The notes under the pieces: model-generated
What the model was told of the DNA's origin: nothing
What the model saw: only the letters and a program-made list of their open reading frames with translations
The model's database searches: none
Program-made: the position numbers and the translations under genes
Part shown: piece by piece, positions 26,214-35,664 of the stretch
Numbering within the stretch: position 1 is the first letter of the stretch
How the letters are laid out: each line of letters starts with the position of its first letter
NCBI GenBank assembly: GCA_040235505.1
Contig: JBECKW010000017.1
Coordinates: 73,837 to 137,836 of the forward strand
Length of the DNA: 64,000 nucleotides
Origin: JBECKW01 sp040235505
Lineage (GTDB): Bacteria; Desulfobacterota; Desulfobacteria; Desulfobacterales; JAFDDL01
Reading direction: 5' to 3'

Positions 26214-28405
26214 ACAGCGGCAGGTACATACAGATGTTCAGTATTCACGGGCTGCTTCGTTCCGAGAATCTGGAGCTGGGCCGGGATGCCGATACCGGAG
26301 GGCAGATTAACTACGTACTGGACCTCGGAAAGGCGCTTTCGTCGATGGATGTGGTCAGGCGAGTGGATCTGTTTACCCGGCTGGTATCGGACCGAGCTGT
26401 TTCCGGCGATTACGGGAAGCACATCGAAACAGTGAACGACAAATTCCGTATTGTCCGTATCCGCTGCGGAGGAAGCAGATATCTTCGAAAGGAACTTTTG
26501 TGGAACAGCCTGGACGAATTTATCGACGGCACCATTAAATTCATCAAGCGCGAAAACGCGATTCCCGATGTGGTTCACGGCCACTATGCGGATGGCGGAT
26601 ACGTGGCAAGGGAACTATCCGGGATTTTCGGTATCCCCTTTGTCTTTACGGGGCATTCCCTCGGTCGGGTCAAAAAACAGAAAATGCTTGCGGACGGCAT
26701 GGGGGAAGAGGAAATCGAAAAAAAACTGAATATGAATCGCCGGATCCATGCCGAGGAAGATGTTCTCAAAGCCGCCGACATCGTGATCACGAGCACCCGT
26801 CAGGAAAAGGAAGAACAGTACGGATTGTACAGAAACCATTCCGTGCCCCTGTACCGGGTGATTCCTCCGGGACTTGATATGGAGAAGTTTTATCCGTTTT
26901 ATCATGATATATTATCGGAAAACGAACGGGCCGAAGATGCGCGGTATGCCCAGGCCAAGGTGCTTCAGGAATTGGATCGGTTTTTCATACATCCGGATAA
27001 ACCGCTGATTCTCGCCCTGTGCCGGCCGGACAAGCGAAAAAACATCAGCGGACTGGTGCGGGCTTTCGGCGAGGACCTTCAGCTTCAGGCCATGGCCAAT
27101 CTGGCGATTTTCGCGGGAATTCGAAAAGACATCCGCCAGATGGGAGAAAATGAACGGGAAGTTCTGACCGAGATGCTGCTGATGATGGACACCTACGACC
27201 TTTACGGAAAAATGGCCATCCCCAAGCGACATGATTTTGAACTTGAGGTCCCGGAACTGTATCGCATCACGGCCCGCAAAAAGGGTGTTTTTGTGAATCC
27301 CGCACATACGGAGCCTTTCGGACTGACCCTGCTGGAGGCTTCGGCCACAGGTGTTCCGGTCGTGGCCACCAATGACGGCGGGCCCCGGGACATTCTGGCC
27401 AACTGCAAGAACGGCGAGCTGGTGGATCCAGCGGATACAAAGGGCATCGCCTCGGTGGTGAAGGAAATCATTTCAAACGGCAGCACATGGGAGCGTTATT
27501 CCAAAAACGGAATCCGGAATGTGCGACAGCATTATACATGGATTCGTCACGCCCAGCGATATGCGGAAGCGCTGGAGACGATTCTGTCCCAGGGAGTGTC
27601 CACAGACGATATGGCGGCGGCAGCCCCATTAGATGCCATTGGTCGCAGACTCGCAAAGCTGAACTATTTTATTATTTCGGATATCGACAACACGCTTATC
27701 GGGGAGAACAACGAACATCTGCCGGAGCTTGTGCGGCTGCTTTCCCGCCATCGGCAGCACATCGGTTTCGGTGTGGCCAGCGGCAGAACGATCGCCTCCA
27801 TCGAGCAGGCGCTGAAAGCGCATGACATTCCGCAGCCGGATATCATTATCTCCTCGGTGGGGGTGGAGATTTACTACGGCCGGGAGCGCTATCCCGGAAA
27901 GGGATGGAGCACTCATATCGCCAGCAAGTGGGACCGGGAAAAAATATTTCGGCTTCTCAGCCGGTTTGATTTCCTCGAATACCAGGAGGAGACCACTCAG
28001 CGGCCGTTCAAAATCAGTTACCATATGGCACCCGGAAAGGACCGGCTGGCAATGATTCACAATCTGCTTCTGGAAAACAAATGCCGCTACCAGTTGATTT
28101 ATTCCCATGAAGAATACCTGGACATTCTTCCTTACCGGGCATCCAAGGGAAAGGCGATCCGATACCTGAGCTACAAATGGGACATCCCCTTGGGAAATTT
28201 TCTGGTTTGCGGCGACTCCGGTAACGACGAAGAAATGCTTCGGGGTGAGCCCCTGGCGGCCGTGGTCGGTAACTACAGCCCGGAACTTGAGAGGCTGAAA
28301 GGAAATAAAAACGTTTTCTTTTCAAGCCGGTTCTGCGCCGGCGGTATTCTTGAGGCCATTGAAAAATACCGGTTTATTGAAAAAGCAACACGAGGAGAGC
28401 CATGA
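26210..28405 (+). CDS. Bifunctional sucrose-phosphate synthase / phosphatase
   Basis: A 731-residue protein. Residues 1-460 are a GT4 glycosyltransferase with the SPS start (MFSIHGLLRSENLELGRDADTGGQ), GHSLGRVK and the E-x7-E type segment NPAHTEPFGLTLLEASATG. It would join UDP-glucose and fructose-6-phosphate into sucrose-6-phosphate. Residues about 480-725 are an HAD-IIB phosphatase with an intact DIDNTL nucleophile motif, the SGRT motif, SKGKAIRYL and CGDSGNDEEML. The phosphatase half thus looks active, giving free sucrose. The gene overlaps both neighbours by 4 bases. Confidence 0.93.
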   Translation: MNSGRYIQMFSIHGLLRSENLELGRDADTGGQINYVLDLGKALSSMDVVRRVDLFTRLVSDRAVSGDYGKHIETVNDKFRIVRIRCGGSRYLRKELLWNSLDEFIDGTIKFIKRENAIPDVVHGHYADGGYVARELSGIFGIPFVFTGHSLGRVKKQKMLADGMGEEEIEKKLNMNRRIHAEEDVLKAADIVITSTRQEKEEQYGLYRNHSVPLYRVIPPGLDMEKFYPFYHDILSENERAEDARYAQAKVLQELDRFFIHPDKPLILALCRPDKRKNISGLVRAFGEDLQLQAMANLAIFAGIRKDIRQMGENEREVLTEMLLMMDTYDLYGKMAIPKRHDFELEVPELYRITARKKGVFVNPAHTEPFGLTLLEASATGVPVVATNDGGPRDILANCKNGELVDPADTKGIASVVKEIISNGSTWERYSKNGIRNVRQHYTWIRHAQRYAEALETILSQGVSTDDMAAAAPLDAIGRRLAKLNYFIISDIDNTLIGENNEHLPELVRLLSRHRQHIGFGVASGRTIASIEQALKAHDIPQPDIIISSVGVEIYYGRERYPGKGWSTHIASKWDREKIFRLLSRFDFLEYQEETTQRPFKISYHMAPGKDRLAMIHNLLLENKCRYQLIYSHEEYLDILPYRASKGKAIRYLSYKWDIPLGNFLVCGDSGNDEEMLRGEPLAAVVGNYSPELERLKGNKNVFFSSRFCAGGILEAIEKYRFIEKATRGEP

Positions 28406-29853
28406 GTCTTCGAAACCAGGTACAGCTTATCACCTATCCGGACAGTCTGGGGCAAAATCTGCTGGAATTGCACTATGTGCTGCGAAGGTATTTTCGGGGA
28501 ATGGTCGGCGGTGTCCACCTGCTGCCGTTTTATCCCTCTTCGGCGGATCGAGGGTTTTCACCCATTACCTATGATGAGGTGGATCCGGTGTTCGGCACAT
28601 GGCAAGATGTGGCGGCCATCAGCCGGGATTTTGATCTTATCATCGATTTCATGGTCAATCATATTTCCAGACAATCCGTTTTTTTTCAGGATTATCTCGA
28701 TAAGGGGACGGAGAGTGAATATGCCGACATGTTCCTTACCTTTCACAAGCTGAGTCCCGACGGCAACATTTCAGATGAAGATCTTGCAAAGGTCTACAGC
28801 CGGAAGCCGAGGCATCCATACACGGTCATCGAACGGCCCGATGGATCCAAGGAAAAAATCTGGTGCACCTTCGAATATGAGCAGATCGATCTGGACTGGA
28901 ACTCCCCCAAAACCCGCCAGATCATGCGCAACTACCTGATTAAGCTGGCGAGAAACAACGTCAAGATGATCCGGATGGACGCCTTTGCCTACACCACCGT
29001 TAAGATCGGTACCAACTGCTTTTTCCTGGAGCCGGAAGTCTGGGAACTTCTGGAATGGCTCAAGAACTTTGTGGCGCCTTTTGACACGGAAATTCTGCCG
29101 GAGGTTCATGAGCACCACAGCTATCAGTTGCGCCTGGCGGAAAAGGGCTACTGGGTCTATGACTTTGCGCTTCCCATGCTGGTGATGCACACACTTTATC
29201 ACCATACGAGCCGCAGACTGGTGGCGTGGCTGAAAAAATGTCCCCGACGGCAGATCACGACACTGGATACCCACGACGGCATCGGTGTCGTGGATGTGGC
29301 AGGCCTGATGAGTCAGGCAGAAATCGATAAAACCCTCAATGGTCTTTATGAGAAAGGCTCCAACATCAAACGGATATACTCCGGTCCGGAATACCAGAAC
29401 CTGGATGTCTACCAGGTAAACTGCACCTATTATTCCGCCCTGGAAGAAAACGACAAATCCTATCTGGCGGCCCGGGCGATACAGTTTTTTACCCCTGGAA
29501 TTCCCCAGGTTTACTATGTGGGGCTTCTCGCGGGACAAAACGATATCGATCTGGTGGAGCTGACCAAAAACGGTCGTAACATCAACCGCCACAATTACAG
29601 CCTGGAAGAAATTGAAGCGGCGGTCCAGAAGCCGGTGGTCCGGCGCCTTATGCGCCTGATGGAGTTTAGAAACCGCTATCCGGTGTTCGACGGTGAATTT
29701 TTTGTTGAAGAAGCCGAGTCCGAGCACCGGTTGGCCATGATGTGGCAGAAAGATTCGCTCCAGGCCACGCTCCATGTGGATCTCAAGAGCTATGACACCC
29801 GGATCACCTATTTCGATCCGGAGAAGAAGGAGAATGTGTTGTATGTTGTATAG
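28402..29853 (+). CDS. GH13_18 sucrose / sucrose-6-phosphate phosphorylase
   Basis: A 483-residue GH13 phosphorylase. The nucleophile D193 (MIRMDAFAYT), acid/base E234 (ILPEVHEHHS) and D292 (LDTHDGIGV) are in place. The N-terminus (QVQLITYPDSLGQNL, LPFYPSSADRGFSPI) looks to me closer to sucrose-6F-phosphate phosphorylases than to bifidobacterial sucrose phosphorylase. The enzyme yields glucose-1-phosphate plus fructose or fructose-6-phosphate. It overlaps the synthase gene by ATGA, so synthesis and breakdown genes are co-translated. Confidence 0.9.
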   Translation: MSLRNQVQLITYPDSLGQNLLELHYVLRRYFRGMVGGVHLLPFYPSSADRGFSPITYDEVDPVFGTWQDVAAISRDFDLIIDFMVNHISRQSVFFQDYLDKGTESEYADMFLTFHKLSPDGNISDEDLAKVYSRKPRHPYTVIERPDGSKEKIWCTFEYEQIDLDWNSPKTRQIMRNYLIKLARNNVKMIRMDAFAYTTVKIGTNCFFLEPEVWELLEWLKNFVAPFDTEILPEVHEHHSYQLRLAEKGYWVYDFALPMLVMHTLYHHTSRRLVAWLKKCPRRQITTLDTHDGIGVVDVAGLMSQAEIDKTLNGLYEKGSNIKRIYSGPEYQNLDVYQVNCTYYSALEENDKSYLAARAIQFFTPGIPQVYYVGLLAGQNDIDLVELTKNGRNINRHNYSLEEIEAAVQKPVVRRLMRLMEFRNRYPVFDGEFFVEEAESEHRLAMMWQKDSLQATLHVDLKSYDTRITYFDPEKKENVLYVV

Positions 29854-29935
29854 GCTGGGATGCTGGGAGGCCAGAAGGCTTGGAAGCTAAAACAAAAACC
29901 AACTTCGTAAAATTACAGCATCCCAGCCTCCCAGC
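29854..29935. repeat. Inverted-repeat word element between convergent genes
   Basis: GCTGGGATGCTG (29854-29865) is exactly complementary to CAGCATCCCAGC (29916-29927). Further GCTGGGAGGC-like words flank both arms. It fills the gap between the convergent phosphorylase and SDR genes and could terminate both transcripts, although there is no T-run. Confidence 0.7.
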
Positions 29936-29936
29936 T

Positions 29937-30752
29937 TTATACCACGCCCTTCGGCATGGGACCGGTTTCTTCGCCCCCCAGAACGTAGCCGCCGTCCAGC
30001 CGGAGCACGCTGCCGGTCATAAAGGGCGCGTCCGAGATAAGAAACCGAATCGCCCTTACAACATCCTCTGTCCGGCCGGTGCGCTGCAGAAGTGTGTGAT
30101 CCATTAGCGCCTTTTTCTGATCTTCCGTGAGAAGCCCCCATCCCCGGGTTTTTTCCCCGTGACGTGTTTCAAAAAACCCCAGCATGAGTTCGTTGACCCG
30201 AACCTCCGGCGCCCCCAGGCGCGCCCAGGTTTCCGTCAGAAGAGAAATCCCGCGGTTGGCCGCCGCATAGCCGTCATTGAACACAAACCGCGCAGGACCT
30301 GTTCGGCCCACCAGAGCGGAAATGGAAGAAATGTTGATGACAGCCCCATTTCCCGTTTTCTTCAAATGCGGCAATGCGGCATCGAACACCCACCGTTTTG
30401 CCCGAAGCGTGGTTGCCAGTTCCAGATCCCATTGATCCTTTATATATGGCCCATGAACCACCGGCCATCCACCCCGCTCAATGTTATTGATCAGGATGTC
30501 CAGCCTCCCGAAGCGCGTCATCACCGCATCCACAAGGCCATTTATTTCCCCCGTTTCCAGAAGATTAATCCGATGGATCAAATGCGGCGTCCCGGTGTCG
30601 CTCATATCCGATCGGAGAGATTTCAATGACTCTTCCCAATCGTAATACGTCAGGGCCGTAGAAACGCCCTGTTTGGCCAAATCGAGGGCGATGGCCTTTC
30701 CAATGCCTTTGACGGCGCCGAGTACCAGGGCGACCTTTCCATTGAGATTCAT
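29937..30752 (-). CDS. SDR-family protein with altered catalytic Lys
   Basis: A 271-residue short-chain dehydrogenase/reductase-like protein. The nucleotide-binding glycine motif is GAVKGIGKAIA, NNAG is replaced by NNIE, and the SS...Y site reads NISSISA...DGYAAANRG. The YxxxK catalytic Lys is therefore Asn (codon AAC, checked in the sequence). The C-terminal FLISDAPFMTGSVLRLDGGY is classical for FabG-like members. The ATG at 30752 has AAGGA upstream at nine bases. It is either catalytically modified or non-enzymatic. It is convergent with the sucrose operon. Confidence 0.85.
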   Translation of the reverse strand: MNLNGKVALVLGAVKGIGKAIALDLAKQGVSTALTYYDWEESLKSLRSDMSDTGTPHLIHRINLLETGEINGLVDAVMTRFGRLDILINNIERGGWPVVHGPYIKDQWDLELATTLRAKRWVFDAALPHLKKTGNGAVINISSISALVGRTGPARFVFNDGYAAANRGISLLTETWARLGAPEVRVNELMLGFFETRHGEKTRGWGLLTEDQKKALMDHTLLQRTGRTEDVVRAIRFLISDAPFMTGSVLRLDGGYVLGGEETGPMPKGVV

Positions 30753-31455
30753 AAGGGTGCATCCTTGAAAATAGAGTTGAGAACACCTGTTGGCGACAGA
30801 CCGCAACTTTTTCAGGTAGCATGTTCCGGGGGGAAGTCAACCATAATCCGGCACGGACAGAAGGGCCCAAAAATAACTGAATAAGATTCATTAATTTAAT
30901 ACCTCCCGCCGATTTGGAGGTGCAGGTGATAAACATGGAACGAGAGATGATATAACCTTCTGAATAAGCGAGGCTTTTGTGTTTTTTTAGATAGTCTTTC
31001 CATATGTCGCCGCCTAGAGGGTCTCTTCTGAAGTTCCCCGTTTTCATCAATCGTGAAATTACTACATATGGTATGAATACATATACCGACACCTATATAT
31101 TGTTTTTGTATTTTCCTGCTTTGGTTTTCAACGCTTTTTACAGGGACTCGATCAACAAAAAATGTTGACAAGATTCAGACTGGGTGATATCTGGTATCCT
31201 TTGGTGGAAAATTTTCTATCGTCCTGCTTTTTAAGGATTTTTTTCATCTTCAGACGCTTTCGGGCCAACACCGAAACAGGTACTTGAACAGCCGTTTGGC
31301 TGGCTGAAAAACAGGAGATCTACAGTTAAGGATGGATTCAAACATTATATAAAAGACAGAGAAGGGAGGTGTCGCTTACATACGCTTTTAAACCATGTTT
31401 ATAGACAAGTGTTTTTATAGAACCGATTACGAACAACCATGAGGAGGTATCGTAA
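30753..31455. other. Long gap upstream of aprB
   Basis: About 700 bases with no convincing gene. It holds the predicted apr promoter at 31165-31193 and a leader of roughly 255 bases before aprB. A weak 91-codon open frame on the minus strand (30896-31171) looks random. Confidence 0.6.
31165..31193 (+). promoter_or_regulatory. Predicted aprBA promoter
   Basis: TTGACA (31165-31170), 17 bases, then TATCTG (31188-31193) with an extended -10 TGA directly before it. A transcript from here would have a 5' leader of about 255 bases before the aprB ATG. Confidence 0.5.
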
Positions 31456-31893
31456 ATGCCAAGTTTTGTCATCAATGAGAAATGTGACGGTTGTAAAGGT
31501 GGCGATAAGACTGCCTGTATGTACATTTGCCCGAACGACCTGATGGTATTGGACCCCAACGCAATGAAGGCTTACAACCAGGAGCCGGATCAGTGCTGGG
31601 AATGTTTTTCCTGCGTAAAAATCTGCCCCACCCAGGCCATCGAAGTAAGAGGATATTCCGACTTTGTGCCACTGGGAAGCAGCATCATGCCGATGCTGGG
31701 TACCGAAGATGTTATGTGGACCTGCAAATTCAGAAATGGCCTAATTAAACGCTTTAAGTTCCCCATCCGTACCACCCCCGAGGGTGCGGCGAATTCCTAT
31801 GACGACTTGAAAGGCAAAGACCTTGAGAGCCCCTATCTGTCCACGGAAGAGGCCGATGGGTTCCAATTGCCGAAACCCCAGGCCCTTGTTTAA
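31456..31893 (+). CDS. aprB: Adenylylsulfate reductase beta subunit
   Basis: The 145-residue electron-transfer subunit of APS reductase. Two [4Fe-4S] clusters are indicated by CDGCKGGDKTACMYICP and CWECFSCVKICPTQA. The C-terminal tail wraps the alpha subunit in known structures. A strong GAGGAGGT precedes the ATG. With AprA it reduces adenosine-5'-phosphosulfate to sulfite and AMP in the cytoplasm, the second step of dissimilatory sulfate reduction. Confidence 0.98.
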   Translation: MPSFVINEKCDGCKGGDKTACMYICPNDLMVLDPNAMKAYNQEPDQCWECFSCVKICPTQAIEVRGYSDFVPLGSSIMPMLGTEDVMWTCKFRNGLIKRFKFPIRTTPEGAANSYDDLKGKDLESPYLSTEEADGFQLPKPQALV

Positions 31894-31974
31894 TCATGCC
31901 TGGTGCGTTCAAGATCAACCACAGAAGAAACTTTAATAAGCGTGCTTACTTATTTCAGGTAAGGAGGAAATGAT

Positions 31975-33954
31975 ATGGCATTACCAAATAAACCGTTGGG
32001 AGAACTCAAAGCTGTTCGCGATCCTGAAGTCGAGGAGCGAGAAGTTGATATTTTGATTGTAGGCGGTGGTATGGCAGCCTGCGGTGCGGCATTTGAAATC
32101 AAGAAATGGCTCGGTGACGATCAGAGCGTGCTTCTGGTGGACAAGGCTGCCATGGAGCGAAGTGGTGCGGTTGCACAGGGTCTCTCCGCCATTAACACTT
32201 ACATCGGCGATAACTCGCCGGATGACTATGTCCGCATGGTTCGAAACGACCTGATGGGTCTCGTCCGAGAAGACCTTATCTTCGATCTGGGTTGCCACGT
32301 TGACGATTCCGTTTATCTTTTCGAAGAATGGGGCCTGCCGGTCTGGAAAAAGGCCGAAGATGGAAAAAACATGGACGGAAAAAAGGGTCAGGCGATGGGA
32401 ACCCTGAAATCCGGCGCCAAACCGGTTCGTACCGGTAAATGGCAGATCATGATCAACGGCGAATCCTACAAACGGATCGTCGCCGAAGCCGCCAAAAAAG
32501 CCATCGGCGAAGAAAACGTTCTCGAGAGAGTCTTCATCGTCGAGCTGCTGCTGGACGCCAACAAAGAGAACCAGATCGCCGGCGCCGTCGGTTTCTCGGT
32601 TCGTGAAAACAAAGTCTACATCATCAAATGCAAAACCATGATGGTTGCCTGCGGCGGCGCGGTGAATATTTATCAGCCGCGTTCGGTGGGTGAAGGTAAA
32701 GGCCGCGCCTGGTATCCGGTATGGAACGCCGGTTCCACCTATACCATGTGCATGAAGGTCGGTGCCGAACTCTCCATGATGGAAAACCGTTTCACCCCAT
32801 CCCGCTTCAAGGACGGTTACGGCCCCGTGGGCGCATGGTTCCTGCTGTTCAAGGCCAAAACCCTTAACGGTCTGGGCGAAAACTACGCCGCTTCCGATGC
32901 GGCCAAGAAAGAGCTCGAAAAATACGCTCCGTACGGAACGGCTGCCATTACGCCGACCTGTCTGCGTAACCACCTGATGCTCTTCGAGATGAAAGAAGGC
33001 CGCGGTCCCATCATCATGGATACCGTGAGCGCCCTGGCCGCGCTCGGCGAGACCATGGACAAGAAAGAGCTCAAACATCTGGAGTCCGAAGCCTGGGAAG
33101 ATTTCCTGGACATGACTTGCGGCCAGGCCAACCTGTGGTGCGCCCAGGACTGCGAGCCGGAAAAGAAGAATTCCGAAGTTATGCCCACCGAGCCGTATCT
33201 GCTGGGCTCCCACTCCGGTTGCTGCGGCCTGTGGACCAGCGGTCCGGACTTTGACTGGGTACCGGATTCATACAAGATTAAAGCAGACAACGGAAAGATC
33301 TACAACCGGATGACCACGGTCAACGGTCTGTTCACTGCCGGCGACGGCGTAGGCTGCTCCGGCCACAAGTTCTCCTCCGGCTCCCATGCCGAAGGCCGAC
33401 TCGCCGCCAAGCAGATGGTCCGCTATGCAAAGGATCACGCGGACTTTGCCCCGGCCCTGAGCCAGAGCAAGGAAGCGTTGGTGGACTTGGTATACAAACC
33501 GGTTCGCGTTTTCCTGGATCACGCCAACTACACCACCGCCATCGACATCAACCCCAACTACATCAAACCCAACGGGATGATGTATCGGCTCATGAAAGCC
33601 ACCCATGAGTACGGTGCCGGTACCGCCACCTATTACCAGACCAGCAGCAAGTCTCTGGAGATGGTGATGGATCTCCTGCAGGTCATGCGCGAGGACTGTG
33701 AAAAGATGGCCGCCGGCGATCTGCACGAACTCATGAGGGCTTGGGAAATCTATCATCGTATCTGGACTGTTGAAGCGCATCTGCGTCACATCCAGTTCCG
33801 GAAAGAGACCCGCTATCCCGGATTCTACTATCAGGCGGATTATCCCGGACAGGACGATGAGAACTGGTTCTGCTTCGTGAACTCCAAGTACGATCCGAAA
33901 GAGAAGAAATGGGATACCTTTAAGAAAGACTACATCAAGATTATCCCTGATTAA
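31975..33954 (+). CDS. aprA: Adenylylsulfate reductase alpha subunit
   Basis: The 659-residue FAD-containing catalytic subunit. The dinucleotide-binding motif DILIVGGGMAACGAAFE lies near residues 24-40, and MERSGAVAQGLSAINTY is typical of AprA. AGGAGG precedes the ATG. Two strong hairpins follow the stop codon. The gene order aprBA-qmoABC without sat immediately upstream is seen in many sulfate reducers; sat must lie elsewhere. Confidence 0.98.
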   Translation: MALPNKPLGELKAVRDPEVEEREVDILIVGGGMAACGAAFEIKKWLGDDQSVLLVDKAAMERSGAVAQGLSAINTYIGDNSPDDYVRMVRNDLMGLVREDLIFDLGCHVDDSVYLFEEWGLPVWKKAEDGKNMDGKKGQAMGTLKSGAKPVRTGKWQIMINGESYKRIVAEAAKKAIGEENVLERVFIVELLLDANKENQIAGAVGFSVRENKVYIIKCKTMMVACGGAVNIYQPRSVGEGKGRAWYPVWNAGSTYTMCMKVGAELSMMENRFTPSRFKDGYGPVGAWFLLFKAKTLNGLGENYAASDAAKKELEKYAPYGTAAITPTCLRNHLMLFEMKEGRGPIIMDTVSALAALGETMDKKELKHLESEAWEDFLDMTCGQANLWCAQDCEPEKKNSEVMPTEPYLLGSHSGCCGLWTSGPDFDWVPDSYKIKADNGKIYNRMTTVNGLFTAGDGVGCSGHKFSSGSHAEGRLAAKQMVRYAKDHADFAPALSQSKEALVDLVYKPVRVFLDHANYTTAIDINPNYIKPNGMMYRLMKATHEYGAGTATYYQTSSKSLEMVMDLLQVMREDCEKMAAGDLHELMRAWEIYHRIWTVEAHLRHIQFRKETRYPGFYYQADYPGQDDENWFCFVNSKYDPKEKKWDTFKKDYIKIIPD

Positions 33955-33964
33955 TGAGCATCCG

Positions 33965-33985
33965 GGGGCGCCTTTTTGGCGCCCC
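33965..33985 (+). terminator. Hairpin terminator after aprA
   Basis: GGGGCGCC (33965-33972), loop TTTTT, then GGCGCCCC (33978-33985), followed by TTCCTGTTT. It starts ten bases after the aprA stop codon. Confidence 0.75.
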
Positions 33986-33999
33986 TTCCTGTTTCAGAA

Positions 34000-34036
34000 G
34001 ATGCCTCCCGGCGTTATTTAGCGCCCGGGGGGCATC
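34000..34036 (+). terminator. Second hairpin after aprA
   Basis: GATGCCTCCCGG pairs with CCGGGGGGCATC around a GCGTTATTTAGCG apex, followed by CTTTTAC. Together with the first hairpin it may separate apr from qmo transcription. The 340 bases that follow up to qmoA hold no convincing gene. Confidence 0.6.
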
Positions 34037-34379
34037 CTTTTACATGTGGGTGGTCTCAAAAAAGTACTGCCGGGCAACATCCTCATGCTTCAACAAAGGG
34101 CTGAAAGGGCATGGGAGGTTACATCTTTCGTATTCGGCTTTTAAATCAAAATGCCGGCTGGGCCGACAACAAAAAGCTGAATTCGAAAACTGTAAACGAA
34201 AAAGGATATTGCCTGAAGGGCTGGACAGCCCAACGGGTGGAGGCGATTATCAACAGGCCTTTTCAATCATACCGGAGGTACGGCGCAACGGCGCCGCCCT
34301 GAAAGCGTGATTGAAGACAAACGGCGATTCATAACGAGTCTGTGGCTTAAGGCCATGGATCTTGGCATGGAGGATTGGC

Positions 34380-35654
34380 ATGACAGAAAACAATGGAGCC
34401 CCCGTAAGCGGAAGTATACTGGTTGTCGGCGGCGGGATCAGCGGACTCACGGCAGCCCTGGAAGCGGCCGAAGTGGGGTACGACGTGTTTTTGGTGGAGA
34501 AAAACCCGTACCTGGGCGGGCGCGTGGCGCAATTGAAGCAGTACTTCCCGAAACTCTGCCCCCCGACCTGCGGACTGGAGATCAATTTCAGAAGAATCAA
34601 GGACAACCCGCGGATCAAGGTACTGACAATGGCTCAGGTGGAAAAAGTGGACGGGACCCCCGGAAACTACACGGCCATGGTGAAGTTGAGCCCGCGGTAC
34701 GTGAATGAAAACTGCACGTGCTGCGGTGATTGTGCGGAGGCCTGTGAAACCGAAATCGACTCCGTTTTTGACTTCGGCATGAAGAAGATCAACGCGGCCT
34801 ATCTGCCGTTTGAAATGGCGTTTCCGTCACGGTTCGTGATCTCCCCCGAAATCATCGGAACGCCGGATGCGGTCAAATGCGCGGAGGCTTGTAAATACGG
34901 CGCCGTGGATCTCAACATGGCCGAGAAATCTCTGACCCTCAATGTCGGCGCCGTTATCTGGGCCACCGGCTGGCAGCCCTACGATGCCAAAAAGCTGGAC
35001 AACCTGGGCTTCGGCGTCTATCCCAACATTATCACCAACATGATGATGGAACGTCTGGCCGCTCCCAACGGACCCACCAGCGGCAGTATTCTCAGACCGT
35101 CTGACGGAAAGGCCCCGGAGAGCGTCGCTTTTGTCCAATGTGCCGGATCAAGAGACGAAAATCATCTTCCCTACTGCTCCTACATCTGCTGCATGGCCTC
35201 CCTGAAGCAGGCCACTTACGTGAGAGAGCAGTACCCGGACGCCAAAATTTATATTTTCTACATTGATCTGAGGGCTCCGGGTCAGCGCTATGAAAAATTT
35301 TATCAGCAGATCAAAGCGGATGAAAACATCTTTTTCATCAAGGGCAAAGTGGCAGACGTTTCGGCGGATGCCACCGGCGCCATCACCGTGACGGCGGAAA
35401 ATGCGGTGACCGGAGAGAAGATAAACCAGGCCGTGGACCTGGCGGTGCTGGCCACGGGCATGCAGCCCACGGCCGCCATCGGCAAACTCCCGGCGGATCT
35501 TGCTTTCAGCGAGGACGGGTTTATCATCAACGACTTTGAAAAGGGCGGGATGTTTGCCGCCGGTTGCGCCAACAAACCGGCCGACGTGGTTTCATCAAAC
35601 CAGAATGCCACCGGCATGGCGCTCAAGGCCATTCAAACCCTGGTGAGGAGGTAG
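34380..35654 (+). CDS. qmoA: Quinone-interacting membrane-bound oxidoreductase subunit QmoA
   Basis: A 424-residue HdrA-like flavoprotein. It has an FAD-binding ILVVGGGISGLTAALEA near residues 13-29 and an Fe-S segment CTCCGDCAEACETE. The start is ATG at 34380, with GGAGG seven bases upstream; an in-frame TTG lies 18 bases earlier. The Qmo complex transfers electrons from menaquinol to APS reductase. The gene is 10 bases from qmoB. Confidence 0.95.
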   Translation: MTENNGAPVSGSILVVGGGISGLTAALEAAEVGYDVFLVEKNPYLGGRVAQLKQYFPKLCPPTCGLEINFRRIKDNPRIKVLTMAQVEKVDGTPGNYTAMVKLSPRYVNENCTCCGDCAEACETEIDSVFDFGMKKINAAYLPFEMAFPSRFVISPEIIGTPDAVKCAEACKYGAVDLNMAEKSLTLNVGAVIWATGWQPYDAKKLDNLGFGVYPNIITNMMMERLAAPNGPTSGSILRPSDGKAPESVAFVQCAGSRDENHLPYCSYICCMASLKQATYVREQYPDAKIYIFYIDLRAPGQRYEKFYQQIKADENIFFIKGKVADVSADATGAITVTAENAVTGEKINQAVDLAVLATGMQPTAAIGKLPADLAFSEDGFIINDFEKGGMFAAGCANKPADVVSSNQNATGMALKAIQTLVRR

Positions 35655-35664
35655 GAGGTTATCC

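Noticed and set aside
30896..31171. 91-codon minus-strand frame upstream of aprB
   Set aside because: It overlaps the predicted apr promoter, has no ribosome binding site and gives a protein without features.
31981..33213. 410-codon minus-strand frame
   Set aside because: Antisense to aprA, with no motif and no ribosome binding site that would support it.
34111..34302. 63-codon frame in the aprA-qmoA gap
   Set aside because: There is no properly spaced ribosome binding site and no recognisable domain; it looks like chance.
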